A stretch of 64,000 bases of DNA from Streptomyces sp. WMMB303 (lineage in GTDB: Bacteria; Actinomycetota; Actinomycetes; Streptomycetales; Streptomycetaceae): NCBI RefSeq assembly GCF_029351045.1, contig NZ_JARKIN010000001.1:1512001-1576000 (forward strand), given 5' to 3'. Shown here piece by piece: positions 1 through 6,063 of the stretch. The notes under the pieces were generated by a model. The model was not told where the DNA came from. It ran no database searches and saw only the letters and a program-made list of their open reading frames with translations. The position numbers and the translations under genes were made by a program. Within the stretch, counting starts at the first letter, position 1. Each line of letters begins with the position of its first letter.

Positions 1-627
1 CTGTACGACGTGGCCAAGTGCGGAATCTGCGGCGGAAATCTCAAGCAATCCAACGGCGGGAAGTACCAGCCGGATGTGACCGTTCTCCGCTGCGCCGGTC
101 CGCTGAAAGAGCGGCACCCGATCGTGACCGTGCGGCTCGATTCGCTCACGGAGTACGTAGACGAACAGGTCGGACACTGGCTCAAGCACGTCGACTACTC
201 GAAACGTGAATGGGTTGGCGGACACGACACTGCGGCGGACCTACTCAAGCTGCGCACCTTCCTGGACGAGCTCGAAGCGGACCGAAAAGCGGGGCTGTAC
301 GAGGGTGCAGACGGCCGTAAGCGGTATCAGCGGCAGTATCTCGACACTCGGCAGGAGATCGAGGCACTGGAGTCCGTCCCTGCCGTGGAAAGCGGCTGGC
401 GAGCTGTGAGCACCGGCAGGGAATTCGGCGAATTCTGGGATGGCTGGCATCGCGAGGAACGGGGAGACCGGCTTCGGAGCCTCGGAGTCACCGTTTCCGT
501 GAACCGGCCGCCCACACCGCGCGCCCGCGTGCCGCTGAGTGAGCGAGCCGAGATCGAATGGGGCGCCATGTCCGACGCAGTCGAAGACCTTGAGGCGGTT
601 GCCCGAGAGGACGAGTGGCCCGATTGA
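1..627 (+). CDS. Large serine recombinase (integrase), C-terminal part only
   Basis: The reading frame is open from base 1, so the 5' end lies outside the window. The visible 208 codons start in the recombinase zinc-ribbon (CGICGG near the start, a further Cys in VLRCAGP), continue through a charged coiled-coil-like stretch, and end in the fold typical of this family (EFWDGWHREERGDRLRSLGV, then a short beta strand). Large serine recombinases integrate phages and mobile elements site-specifically at attP/attB. The N-terminal catalytic domain with the nucleophilic serine is not visible, so activity cannot be judged. It is probably the integrase of the element that ends near 9480. Confidence 0.88.
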   Translation: MYDVAKCGICGGNLKQSNGGKYQPDVTVLRCAGPLKERHPIVTVRLDSLTEYVDEQVGHWLKHVDYSKREWVGGHDTAADLLKLRTFLDELEADRKAGLYEGADGRKRYQRQYLDTRQEIEALESVPAVESGWRAVSTGREFGEFWDGWHREERGDRLRSLGVTVSVNRPPTPRARVPLSERAEIEWGAMSDAVEDLEAVAREDEWPD

Positions 628-775
628 TGTGACCCAGACCACTTAGCCAACCCTTAGCGGAGCGTCCATCGAACCGGGCGCTCCGCTTTCCTGTGATCTA
701 CACCACTCGGAAATAGGCGGATTCTCAGCCCCTACAGCAGAAGGGGGAGGGCGGGTTCGTCACCCCCCAACCAAA

Positions 776-806
776 AAACGTCACAGCGGGGCGTAAACGT
801 CACAGC
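776..806. repeat. Two direct copies of AAACGTCACAGC
   Basis: The 12-mer AAACGTCACAGC occurs at 776-787 and again at 795-806, 19 bp apart. The same CGTCAC core recurs at 925-930, in inverted form at 853-858, near 998-1003, and in the second control region (7313-7330 inverted, 7395-7400, 7403-7408). Regular short repeats in a gene-free stretch behind the integrase look like protein-binding boxes (iterons or operators). The binding protein is unknown. Confidence 0.55.
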
Positions 807-838
807 AAAAGAGGGGGTATGACCTGCTGTTTTAAGCT

Positions 839-944
839 TTTCAAGATCATCTGTGACGTTTCTACTGCCACAAAGGCATTAACCCTAGACGTGTTTGGGG
901 TAAAGCCTGTGGCCACCCCCGATTCGTCACAGATGATCTTGAAA
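839..944. repeat. 20-bp perfect inverted repeat flanking 66 bp
   Basis: The arm at 839-858 (TTTCAAGATCATCTGTGACG) is perfectly complementary to 925-944. The arms enclose 66 bp and each carries a CGTCAC box at its inner end. Such a structure could form a cruciform, bind a dimeric protein twice, or mark an origin or recombination site. No gene overlaps it. Confidence 0.75.
852..930. repeat. Control module, copy 1 (partner at 7322-7400)
   Basis: This 79-bp stretch aligns without gaps to 7322-7400. Both begin with TGTGACGTT, both have AAGCCTGTG exactly 51 bp further on, and both end in an ACCCCC run followed by CGTCAC. I count about 50 of 79 identical bases by hand, with the last 30 bp best conserved (23 of 30). 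One copy follows the recombinase stop; the other follows the stop of the XRE regulator. A duplicated cis-acting site, or a recombination scar, is the likely reading. Confidence 0.55.
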
Positions 945-1380
945 TCGGTCATCTTCCCAGGTCAGGCCCCACTTTTTACTCTGCCTTGACCTTTCAAAAC
1001 GTCACACCGGTACACCCACCTGCCGTTTCCGCAGGTCAGCGGCCTGCCAGCCCGCCCCCTCTTCGCTGCCCCGCTGCCGCATCGGCCGCAGGCTGCCAGG
1101 ATGCCCAGGAAGCCCTCTGCGCGCCTATCTCCCGGCCTTGGGCGTGCTCCCCGGTACCTGGTGCCACCGACCCGCTCCCAGTGTCTCTCAGAGCCGTACA
1201 GAGGCTTCGGGGCCATACAGCGCTCCTGCGCCCCTTCCCGCTGTCGGACGGGGTCGAGCCGTAAGCACCACTTACGCCTACGAGCCACAGAACGCCCGCT
1301 ATCACGGCCTCGGACCCTCTCCCCGGTACCGACTACCGGGGCAGCCGCCACAGAGCCTCACAGCAGCGCACAGGGCGTCT
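945..1380. other. Gene-free hairpin-rich stretch
   Basis: I find no convincing gene here. Open frames exist on both strands, but none has a ribosome binding site or recognisable protein features. Small perfect hairpins are present: CGTAAG/CTTACG at 1260-1276 and CCCCGGTA/TACCGGGG at 1321-1341. The string CTCCCCGGTACC occurs twice (1147-1158 and 1319-1330). Together with the neighbouring repeats this could be a replication origin or another structured cis-acting region. Confidence 0.4.
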
Positions 1381-1591
1381 CTCGGGCCCACGCGCACGTG
1401 GGGAACATCCGCCGGGGTCAAGGGACATGCTGTCCCTTAACCACGCACCCACGCGTGCACGGGGAGCACGTCAAAGGGGGTTCCTTAACTTTGGTAGTGG
1501 GGCACGCACCCACGCGTGCACGGGGAGCACCGTGGCTAAATGCGGCGCCAGCCTCCATTTAGGAACGGGCCCACGCGCCCACACACGCGCC
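1381..1591. CRISPR. Mini CRISPR-like array, 61-bp period (2 perfect plus 2 diverged repeats)
   Basis: Two identical 28-bp repeats sit at 1442-1469 and 1503-1530 with a 33-bp spacer, so the pitch is 61 bp, that of type I-E arrays. Diverged copies lie in the same register on both sides: 1381-1408 (19 of 28 matches) and 1564-1591 (good only in its first 19 positions). Read on the minus strand the repeat begins GTGCTCCCCG and continues GCACGCG, close to actinobacterial type I-E repeats as I remember them. Against a functional array: no cas gene is in the window, and each of the three intervals contains an inverted repeat (1420-1438; 1472-1493, weak; 1536-1562), which ordinary spacers would not share. 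An iteron/hairpin origin is the alternative. Confidence 0.5.
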
Positions 1592-1792
1592 TCCCAGCGC
1601 GCCGGTGAAGAACTTCCTGCCCCTGGATAGCGAGGGGCCGAACGGCAGGAAGCGCACAGCCACCGCATTCCCGTCCCCGGGGTGCCCGCTGTCGCGCAGC
1701 TAAGCGGGGGTGTAGAACACCTCCCCACTAGTTAGTAGAGGGACGGATAGAGCGAACGACAGCTTCCACACCATCTGCCAATAGGGGGCACA

Positions 1793-2089
1793 GTGCCAAC
1801 GAGCACACGCGTCTGTAAGTGGACCAAATGCGATCGGGCGCTCACGTTCCGACAGCTCCTGTTCTGCTCCCCTCAGTGTCGGGGCAAGGCATTCCGCGCC
1901 GAGGCATCCGAAGCCGCTGCGGCTGACCGTGCCGAGCGTCGCGCAGCCGAGTGCGCTGCTACCGGTTGTAGTAACCCGGTAAGCAGCCCCGGCCGTGCCG
2001 GGCGCATTGGGCGATTCTGTTCTCCCACTTGTCGGAAGCGACAGTGGGTGCGTGATCGGAAATCCGCGCAGGAAGACAACTCGAACTAG
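1793..2089 (+). CDS. Small protein with two CX4C...FCSPxC zinc-finger-like motifs
   Basis: The protein has 98 residues. The GTG start at 1793 follows an AGGGGG ribosome binding site. It contains two similar modules: CKWTKC followed by FCSPQC, and CAATGC followed by FCSPTC. Each has the spacing of a four-cysteine treble-clef or FCS-type zinc finger, separated by an Ala/Arg/Glu-rich helix; the tail is basic. A nucleic-acid-binding role is plausible but not shown. It stands alone on the plus strand after the gene-free region. I do not recognise a named family. Confidence 0.75.
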   Translation: MPTSTRVCKWTKCDRALTFRQLLFCSPQCRGKAFRAEASEAAAADRAERRAAECAATGCSNPVSSPGRAGRIGRFCSPTCRKRQWVRDRKSAQEDNSN

Positions 2090-2220
2090 CCACCCCTTGC
2101 TGCCGCCCGTCGCGACCACACAACCAAGTCCCTAGACGGGACGCCGTACACACCACCCAACGGGGTCGGCCCAATCGCGGGTCGGCCCCCTTTCCATGCC
2201 CGAACAGAAGGATTCCCGCC

Positions 2221-2697
2221 ATGAGTCATGACCTTTCCGCAGTTCACGACGACGTTCTGTACGACGCAGCGGTGAACGATCTCCGCAACTTCGGCATCCG
2301 TGCGTCCCGACCGGCCAACAGCGAACCGCAGAAGATCAATCGGAAGTCCCTCGCACGCGTCGCCTTCCTGCTGAGCGAAGGCGTAATGCCGTCCGGCTTT
2401 ACCGGCACTGTGCTTGGTTCCGCAGACTGGACCGGCCCGGACGCGCCGGACATCAGCGGAATGCCCGCAGAGCTGCCCAAGTCGGTGAAGCTCCATGAAG
2501 ATGGGCTCGGGCATACCGAGGTGTACCCGGCGATCAAGTTTGGCTTCCGCGTCTGCTGCCGTTCCGAGTGTGAGAACGAGTTCACCGTGAAGCGCGGCGC
2601 GCGCAGCAACGCGCGGTGGCCGGTGACGTGCTCCGCTGAGTGTCGCCGTCTTTGGCGCAATGAGCGGGATCGCGCGACGTACGCCAAGGGCATGTAG
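2221..2697 (+). CDS. Hypothetical protein with C-terminal four-cysteine zinc-finger-like motif
   Basis: The protein has 158 residues. The ATG at 2221 is preceded by AGAAGGA at good spacing. The first 100 residues resemble nothing I know. The C-terminal third has VCCRSECENEF and then TCSAECRRLWR, a C-X3-C...C-X3-C arrangement like that of the preceding gene. The ending is basic, compatible with DNA or RNA binding. The two genes are 131 bp apart, with no visible terminator between them, and may be co-transcribed. Function unknown. Confidence 0.75.
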   Translation: MSHDLSAVHDDVLYDAAVNDLRNFGIRASRPANSEPQKINRKSLARVAFLLSEGVMPSGFTGTVLGSADWTGPDAPDISGMPAELPKSVKLHEDGLGHTEVYPAIKFGFRVCCRSECENEFTVKRGARSNARWPVTCSAECRRLWRNERDRATYAKGM

Positions 2698-3011
2698 CGC
2701 GCAGCGCAGAGCTATCCGTCAAGTTGTAGATAGTGAAGGGTCGGGTGGTGTCGCCCTGCCTTGGCGTTGAGCGCTCCGGATATGCATGCTCCGTCAGGGC
2801 AACGTGCCCCCGTGCAGCCGCACCTCTCCACGGCTGTTCGGGGGCAACCCACTCCCTTCACCCCGCGCGCCCCCGCCAACTGCGCGCGCATCAACTGACG
2901 GACATACACAAGGGCCCGGTGTTAGCCGGTCGCACAGCCTCATCCTGTGGCGGGACGGGTGGCTGTGCGATCCGCTATCGCCGGGCCTTTCTGCGTTTGG
3001 AGCCCCCGCCC
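2698..3011 (+). other. Intergenic leader with nested hairpin (2911-2990)
   Basis: There is no supported gene in this 314-bp gap. Its 3' part folds into a striking nested structure: an outer stem 2912-2919/2981-2988 (one G-U pair, otherwise perfect) and an inner perfect 10-bp stem 2930-2939/2961-2970 (TCGCACAGCC / GGCTGTGCGA), ending in CCTTTCTG just before the next gene. It could be an attenuator, a structured leader RNA or an intrinsic terminator in front of the small-gene cluster. It is not a tRNA: there is no T-loop or CCA acceptor geometry. Confidence 0.5.
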
Positions 3012-3266
3012 ATGCCAAGCAACGCACCCACTTCCCGCGCCTCTTGGGACGACATCACTGAGGCAGGCCGCGCCGCTGGACAGTGGCCGTCTCGCCTAAT
3101 GGATGAGACCGCAGAGGCAATCGAGACACTGCGTACGCTGCGCGACGACAAGCCGCGTGTGGCTGCCCTGCGCGCTGGAGTCGAATTCGTGCTCGATCAA
3201 TTGGACGACGCTTGGGGGCAGGTTTTCTTGGAACTCGCCGCACGCCAAGAGAGCGATCCCCGATGA
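3012..3266 (+). CDS. Small hypothetical protein, first gene of coupled cluster
   Basis: The protein has 84 residues. The ATG at 3012 follows GGAG at 2999-3002; the open frame extends further upstream, but those codons lie in the hairpin leader. The sequence is mostly helical and acidic (DETAEAIETLRTLRDDKP, then VLDQLDDAWGQVFLELAARQ), without Cys motifs or membrane segments. Its stop overlaps the next start as ATGA, so it opens a translationally coupled string of tiny genes running to 4625. No family recognised. Confidence 0.7.
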   Translation: MPSNAPTSRASWDDITEAGRAAGQWPSRLMDETAEAIETLRTLRDDKPRVAALRAGVEFVLDQLDDAWGQVFLELAARQESDPR

Positions 3267-3355
3267 CATCGCGGGAAGCTACCGAGATTCTGCGACGACT
3301 CAACGAGCGGTCGGCAAAGAAGGCCGCACAACCCAAAGAAGGGGCTGCACAGTGA
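3263..3355 (+). CDS. 30-residue micro-ORF bridging two genes
   Basis: This is a 30-codon frame with start ATG at 3263 overlapping the previous stop (ATGA). Its TGA at 3353-3355 overlaps the next GTG start. The peptide begins MTSREATEILRRLNERS and ends in a lysine/alanine-rich tail. The exact 4-base overlaps on both sides are the best evidence that it is translated, since chance overlap at both ends is unlikely. The role could be purely translational coupling, or a small helical peptide. Confidence 0.6.
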   Translation: MTSREATEILRRLNERSAKKAAQPKEGAAQ

Positions 3356-3597
3356 ACGACGATACGCGGGAAGCGCTGCATGCGTTCTTCGACACACACG
3401 CGTATGAGGTCCGGTCCTCCCGCGCTGCCATATGGCACGAGCGCGTTGTGAGCGCTGTATGCCGCCACTTCATGCGGGAGCGGCCCGATCTGGCCCAGCC
3501 GGACTCGAACGATGTCGCCGATGTTCTGGACGCACTCGGCTACCGAGTGACTGTCGACAACGGCAAGTTCGCATGGCGACGTCTTCGACTGACGTGA
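3352..3597 (+). CDS. Small hypothetical protein
   Basis: The protein has 81 residues. The GTG start at 3352 is preceded by GAAGGGG and overlaps the stop of the 30-codon frame. The protein is compact and likely globular (HAFFDTHAYEVRSSRAAIWH, then VADVLDALGYRVTVDNGKF), resembling a small winged-helix-like fold in pattern, but I cannot name a family. The end overlaps the next gene by 25 bases. Confidence 0.65.
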   Translation: MNDDTREALHAFFDTHAYEVRSSRAAIWHERVVSAVCRHFMRERPDLAQPDSNDVADVLDALGYRVTVDNGKFAWRRLRLT

Positions 3598-3695
3598 CAG
3601 CGCCGACCCCCACACCGCGCGATCTGGCCCCCGCATTCGAGCGGTTGCGACGGCGCGCGGTCGTGTACAAGCACACCACCCACCGAAAGAGGTAG
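3573..3695 (+). CDS. 40-residue hypothetical protein
   Basis: The ATG at 3573 lies inside the preceding gene and the frame ends at TAG 3693-3695, giving 40 residues. The first 17 are Thr/Pro/Ser-rich; the rest is strongly basic (FERLRRRAVVYKHTTHRKR). There is no clear ribosome binding site, so translation would rely on coupling. It sits seven bases before the next start. Weakest call in this cluster. Confidence 0.4.
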   Translation: MATSSTDVTAPTPTPRDLAPAFERLRRRAVVYKHTTHRKR

Positions 3696-3701
3696 TCCCC
3701 A

Positions 3702-3944
3702 ATGACTGACGAAACGCCCTGGTACATGCGCGGCACCTCGCTGAGCGCAGACGACCTCGGGAACGACGAGGCCCACAAGCGCTACGCGGACGGCCTCGCT
3801 GACAGCGCTAGTGAGGCGGCCGACGCCCTGTCGGATCACCTGCGCGACGCCGAGAAGCGCGGGGTGGACATTCCCGTGACCGAGAGGCTTGCGATGGGCT
3901 ACGCCGCGAATGCGCGTGCCGCTGCTAGGGAGGTCGGCCGATGA
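3702..3944 (+). CDS. Small acidic helical hypothetical protein
   Basis: The protein has 80 residues. ATG at 3702 follows AAGAGG at good spacing. The sequence starts MTDETPWYMRGTSLSADDL and is then a run of amphipathic helix rich in Ala, Asp, Glu and Arg. It has no cysteine and no membrane segment. Its stop overlaps the next ATG by four bases (3941-3944), which ties the two genes together. Function unknown. Confidence 0.7.
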   Translation: MTDETPWYMRGTSLSADDLGNDEAHKRYADGLADSASEAADALSDHLRDAEKRGVDIPVTERLAMGYAANARAAAREVGR

Positions 3945-4414
3945 ATGCCGTTGAGAAGGCGCGAGAGGCTGCCCAGAAGGCCGCGCAGGCTCTCGCCGAT
4001 GCGGAGCAAGCCGAAGCCGAGAAGGCCGCCCAGAAGGCCGCTGAGCACGCCGCCGCACAGCGTGAACTTGACATCGTTCTTCTCGCTGAGTGGGAGGCGG
4101 CGGACGCTGCGCTCTCGGACACGGGCGCTAGGAAGGCAGCCGACCTCGTCTACGAGGGCAAAGACCCGCTGCATGCGCTCGCCCAATTCCACGTCGCCCG
4201 CGCCAAGCGCAATGTGCTTCGAGAAGCGACACGCGCTGCATATCGGCGAGTGCATGGCGAAGAGCCGGACGCGCGGTTTGCCATGGAGTTGGCTATCCGT
4301 GACATGCGTCTCGTAGGCCAGCTTGAGAGCGCCATTCTCGGTGCTGCCGACCGTGGTGCCGCCGAGTTCGGCGACGAGCTCACGGCCAAGTACGTGGTGC
4401 CCCGTGGCGAATGA
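3941..4414 (+). CDS. Coiled-coil hypothetical protein
   Basis: The protein has 157 residues. The first about 40 are an almost pure Ala/Glu/Lys/Gln helix (VEKAREAAQKAAQALADAEQ), a likely coiled coil. The remainder is helical with alternating charges and ends YVVPRGE. The start overlaps the previous stop (ATGA) and the end overlaps the next start. Scaffold, regulatory or nucleoid-like roles are conceivable, but nothing in the sequence decides between them. Confidence 0.7.
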   Translation: MNAVEKAREAAQKAAQALADAEQAEAEKAAQKAAEHAAAQRELDIVLLAEWEAADAALSDTGARKAADLVYEGKDPLHALAQFHVARAKRNVLREATRAAYRRVHGEEPDARFAMELAIRDMRLVGQLESAILGAADRGAAEFGDELTAKYVVPRGE

Positions 4415-4625
4415 CGCATTCGACCCCGGGCCGAACGGCGACTATCCGTTCTTTCCACGCGATTCCGAGGGACGTCCGTGTTTCGAGGGGGACGGCCGTG
4501 TACCGGTGAACGGCGCACCGATGCCTACCGGTATCCGGCGGCACTCCAGCGGAGCGGTCATCGACATCACCCCGCGAATGCCGGACGGGACTCCGATCGT
4601 GCCGCCGGTCATCGCACCGGAGTGA
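4404..4625 (+). CDS. Small Pro/Gly-rich hypothetical protein, last of the coupled cluster
   Basis: The protein has 73 residues. I chose the GTG at 4404, which overlaps the end of the preceding gene; the frame is open further upstream but without a better start. The sequence begins VANDAFDPGPNGDYPFF and is rich in Pro, Gly and Asp with an IDITPRMPDG stretch, suggesting a beta-rich or extended small protein. No family recognised. A 700-bp gene-free region follows. Confidence 0.6.
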   Translation: MANDAFDPGPNGDYPFFPRDSEGRPCFEGDGRVPVNGAPMPTGIRRHSSGAVIDITPRMPDGTPIVPPVIAPE

Positions 4626-5327
4626 AGTAGTGCAAACGGCCACCCGTCGCCGGCTCGGGATGCCACGCCCTCTGACCTGCGAAGACACCCCCGGTGGTCG
4701 TTTGCTACCCCCTTTGCTTTGCGGCATCCCCCCTGCCCCCTGCCTGACCGTGCCTGCCCTGCCCCTGTGCCTACCGACACGTGTGTACGCAGGGGCAGGC
4801 CATTGCCAGTGCCAGTGTGCGTGCGTTGGGTATCTATCTCGCTGATAGTGCACAGCGTGTAGTCAGTATGTGTGCGCATGCGCATAGCGGCTTGTATTCA
4901 CGGCATGCACGACGTGATGTCAGCAGCGCGCATGTAGCAATGAGACGCGACCGTGTCTCGCTGTGTTCCGACACGAACAGCACAGCGACGAGAGCCGATC
5001 GAACAAGCTGATCACGATTCACTCTCTCGACACATGCGCATGTGGCACACGCATTGCCTTGATCGAGTACATATGGCACCGATCACGAGCCATTCAGGGC
5101 CAAAATCTACGGTCTGAACGTCGAAATTCGACGTTCCGACAGCCAATTCCCCTGGGAATCACTGCCGTTTATAGCGACGTACACCCTGCCAGCGCATCAC
5201 AACCCCCCTGCCCCTGGGGGGTGACCCCCTCCCACCTGAACGCCCGGTCGGCAGGGAGGGCGGCGTGTAGCACCGGGGGCCGCCACCTTTTTGGTGGCGC
5301 CGGAATCTGCGGCCCGAGAGGAACGAA
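4626..5327. other. Gene-free region upstream of the terminase-like gene
   Basis: No coding frame here is convincing. The first 200 bp are C-rich, with many short CCCCTGCC-type runs. The middle (4800-5100) is unusually AT-rich for this genome, full of alternating GTGTGCG/GCATGC elements, and the end carries a perfect palindrome at 5116-5136. A short hairpin CGCCACC-TTTTT-GGTGGCG lies at 5281-5299, just before the ribosome binding site of the next gene. The layout suggests a regulated promoter region for the gene at 5328. Confidence 0.5.
5116..5136. promoter_or_regulatory. Perfect 21-bp palindrome (operator candidate)
   Basis: Two 10-bp arms, GAACGTCGAA and its exact complement, flank a single central A. 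It lies about 190 bp before the terminase-like gene in a gene-free, relatively AT-rich stretch, as expected of an operator for a dimeric repressor. The spacing between GAAC and GTTC does not fit the actinobacterial LexA box, so SOS control is not supported. Confidence 0.6.
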
Positions 5328-5753
5328 ATGCTTAACGAACCCGACTGGGCCGACGACTTCGGCCTGAACGACCGTGCGTCCGACGACGCTTCCGCCGCGT
5401 GGGCAAGAGTGGTCGCCGATATAGACATTCCGGCGTCCCAACAAGACGCCGCAGCCCAGTACTGCGTAGCCGTCGCCCGGATCGCCGAAGCGGAGCGGCA
5501 CATCAGCGAGCACGGTCTCATCCTCACTGGCGCCAACGGTGGGCCCGTGAAGAACCCGGCCACGACGCTTATCAATATGTACGGCGCGGCTGCCCGCGCA
5601 CACCAGAACGCGCTTGGGCTAACGCCGTATTCGGCAGCGCGTAACAAGGCAATGTCGAGGAACGCCAAGACGGTCGGCGACGACGAGTACCAGGACAGCG
5701 GGACGGTAGATCCCGAATTCGCGCGGCTGATCTCAGGATTCGACCGTGCGTGA
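5328..5753 (+). CDS. P27-family phage terminase small subunit-like protein
   Basis: The protein has 141 residues. ATG at 5328 follows GAGAGGAA. The pattern is that of P27-type small terminases: an N-terminal acidic helix, then AAAQYCVAVARIAEAERHI, the strand-turn GLILTGANGGPVKNP, a helix, and the family signature LGLTP followed by a basic segment. Small terminases recognise phage DNA (pac or cos) and deliver it to the large terminase for packaging. Here no large terminase follows: the next gene is a 75-residue protein and then a terminator. A small terminase alone is a hallmark of satellites that redirect helper packaging, but it could also be a relic of a decayed prophage. Confidence 0.8.
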   Translation: MLNEPDWADDFGLNDRASDDASAAWARVVADIDIPASQQDAAAQYCVAVARIAEAERHISEHGLILTGANGGPVKNPATTLINMYGAAARAHQNALGLTPYSAARNKAMSRNAKTVGDDEYQDSGTVDPEFARLISGFDRA

Positions 5754-5973
5754 ATCGCCCGTCCTTACGCGGCTCCGCGCGTCGCTACGGGCCGCAAGCC
5801 ATATCGACCGGACGACGGCGGAAGCACTTCGGCAGTTCGTCCGGCAGCAGCACGCCACCGGTGCGCTGTCAGACGGCGAACAGCACCTCGCTCTGACTTG
5901 GATATGGCTCGCGGCTCACGAGCCGTTCGCCGAGCACGACCCTGCCTGGCTCGATGCACTTCGACCCGAATAG
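5746..5973 (+). CDS. Small hypothetical protein coupled to the terminase-like gene
   Basis: The protein has 75 residues. GTG at 5746 lies eight bases inside the end of the terminase-like gene, so the two are translationally coupled. It is helical (RLRASLRAASHIDRTTAEAL, then a Trp-containing helix ALTWIWLAAHEPF). No known domain. Co-expression with TerS suggests a packaging-related accessory role, which is inference only. A strong terminator follows at 6011. Confidence 0.65.
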   Translation: MRESPVLTRLRASLRAASHIDRTTAEALRQFVRQQHATGALSDGEQHLALTWIWLAAHEPFAEHDPAWLDALRPE

Positions 5974-6010
5974 CACGCCTGCCAGATGCGGCAGAGGCTT
6001 CCTGCAATAC

Positions 6011-6036
6011 GGCCGTCCCTTCGGGGGCGGCCTTTC
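6011..6036 (+). terminator. Intrinsic terminator with UUCG loop
   Basis: A nine-pair stem (6011-6019 with 6024-6032, one G-U) is closed by a TTCG tetraloop and followed by TTTCTC. It sits 38 bp after the stop of the small gene at 5973 and before the ribosome binding site of the next gene, so it separates the terminase-like operon from the membrane protein gene. Confidence 0.7.
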
Positions 6037-6063
6037 TCGTACCCACCTGAAAGGCACCCCGCC

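Noticed and set aside
962..1351. Minus-strand frame of 129 codons in the repeat region
   Set aside because: Arg/Gly-rich low-quality translation without ribosome binding site; overlaps hairpins.
2911..2990. tRNA-like fold
   Set aside because: The length is near 80 nt, but there is no T-arm consensus, anticodon arm or acceptor pairing; it is a nested hairpin.
5116..5136. LexA/SOS box
   Set aside because: The palindrome contains GAAC and GTTC but 13 bases apart, whereas the actinobacterial LexA box needs four.
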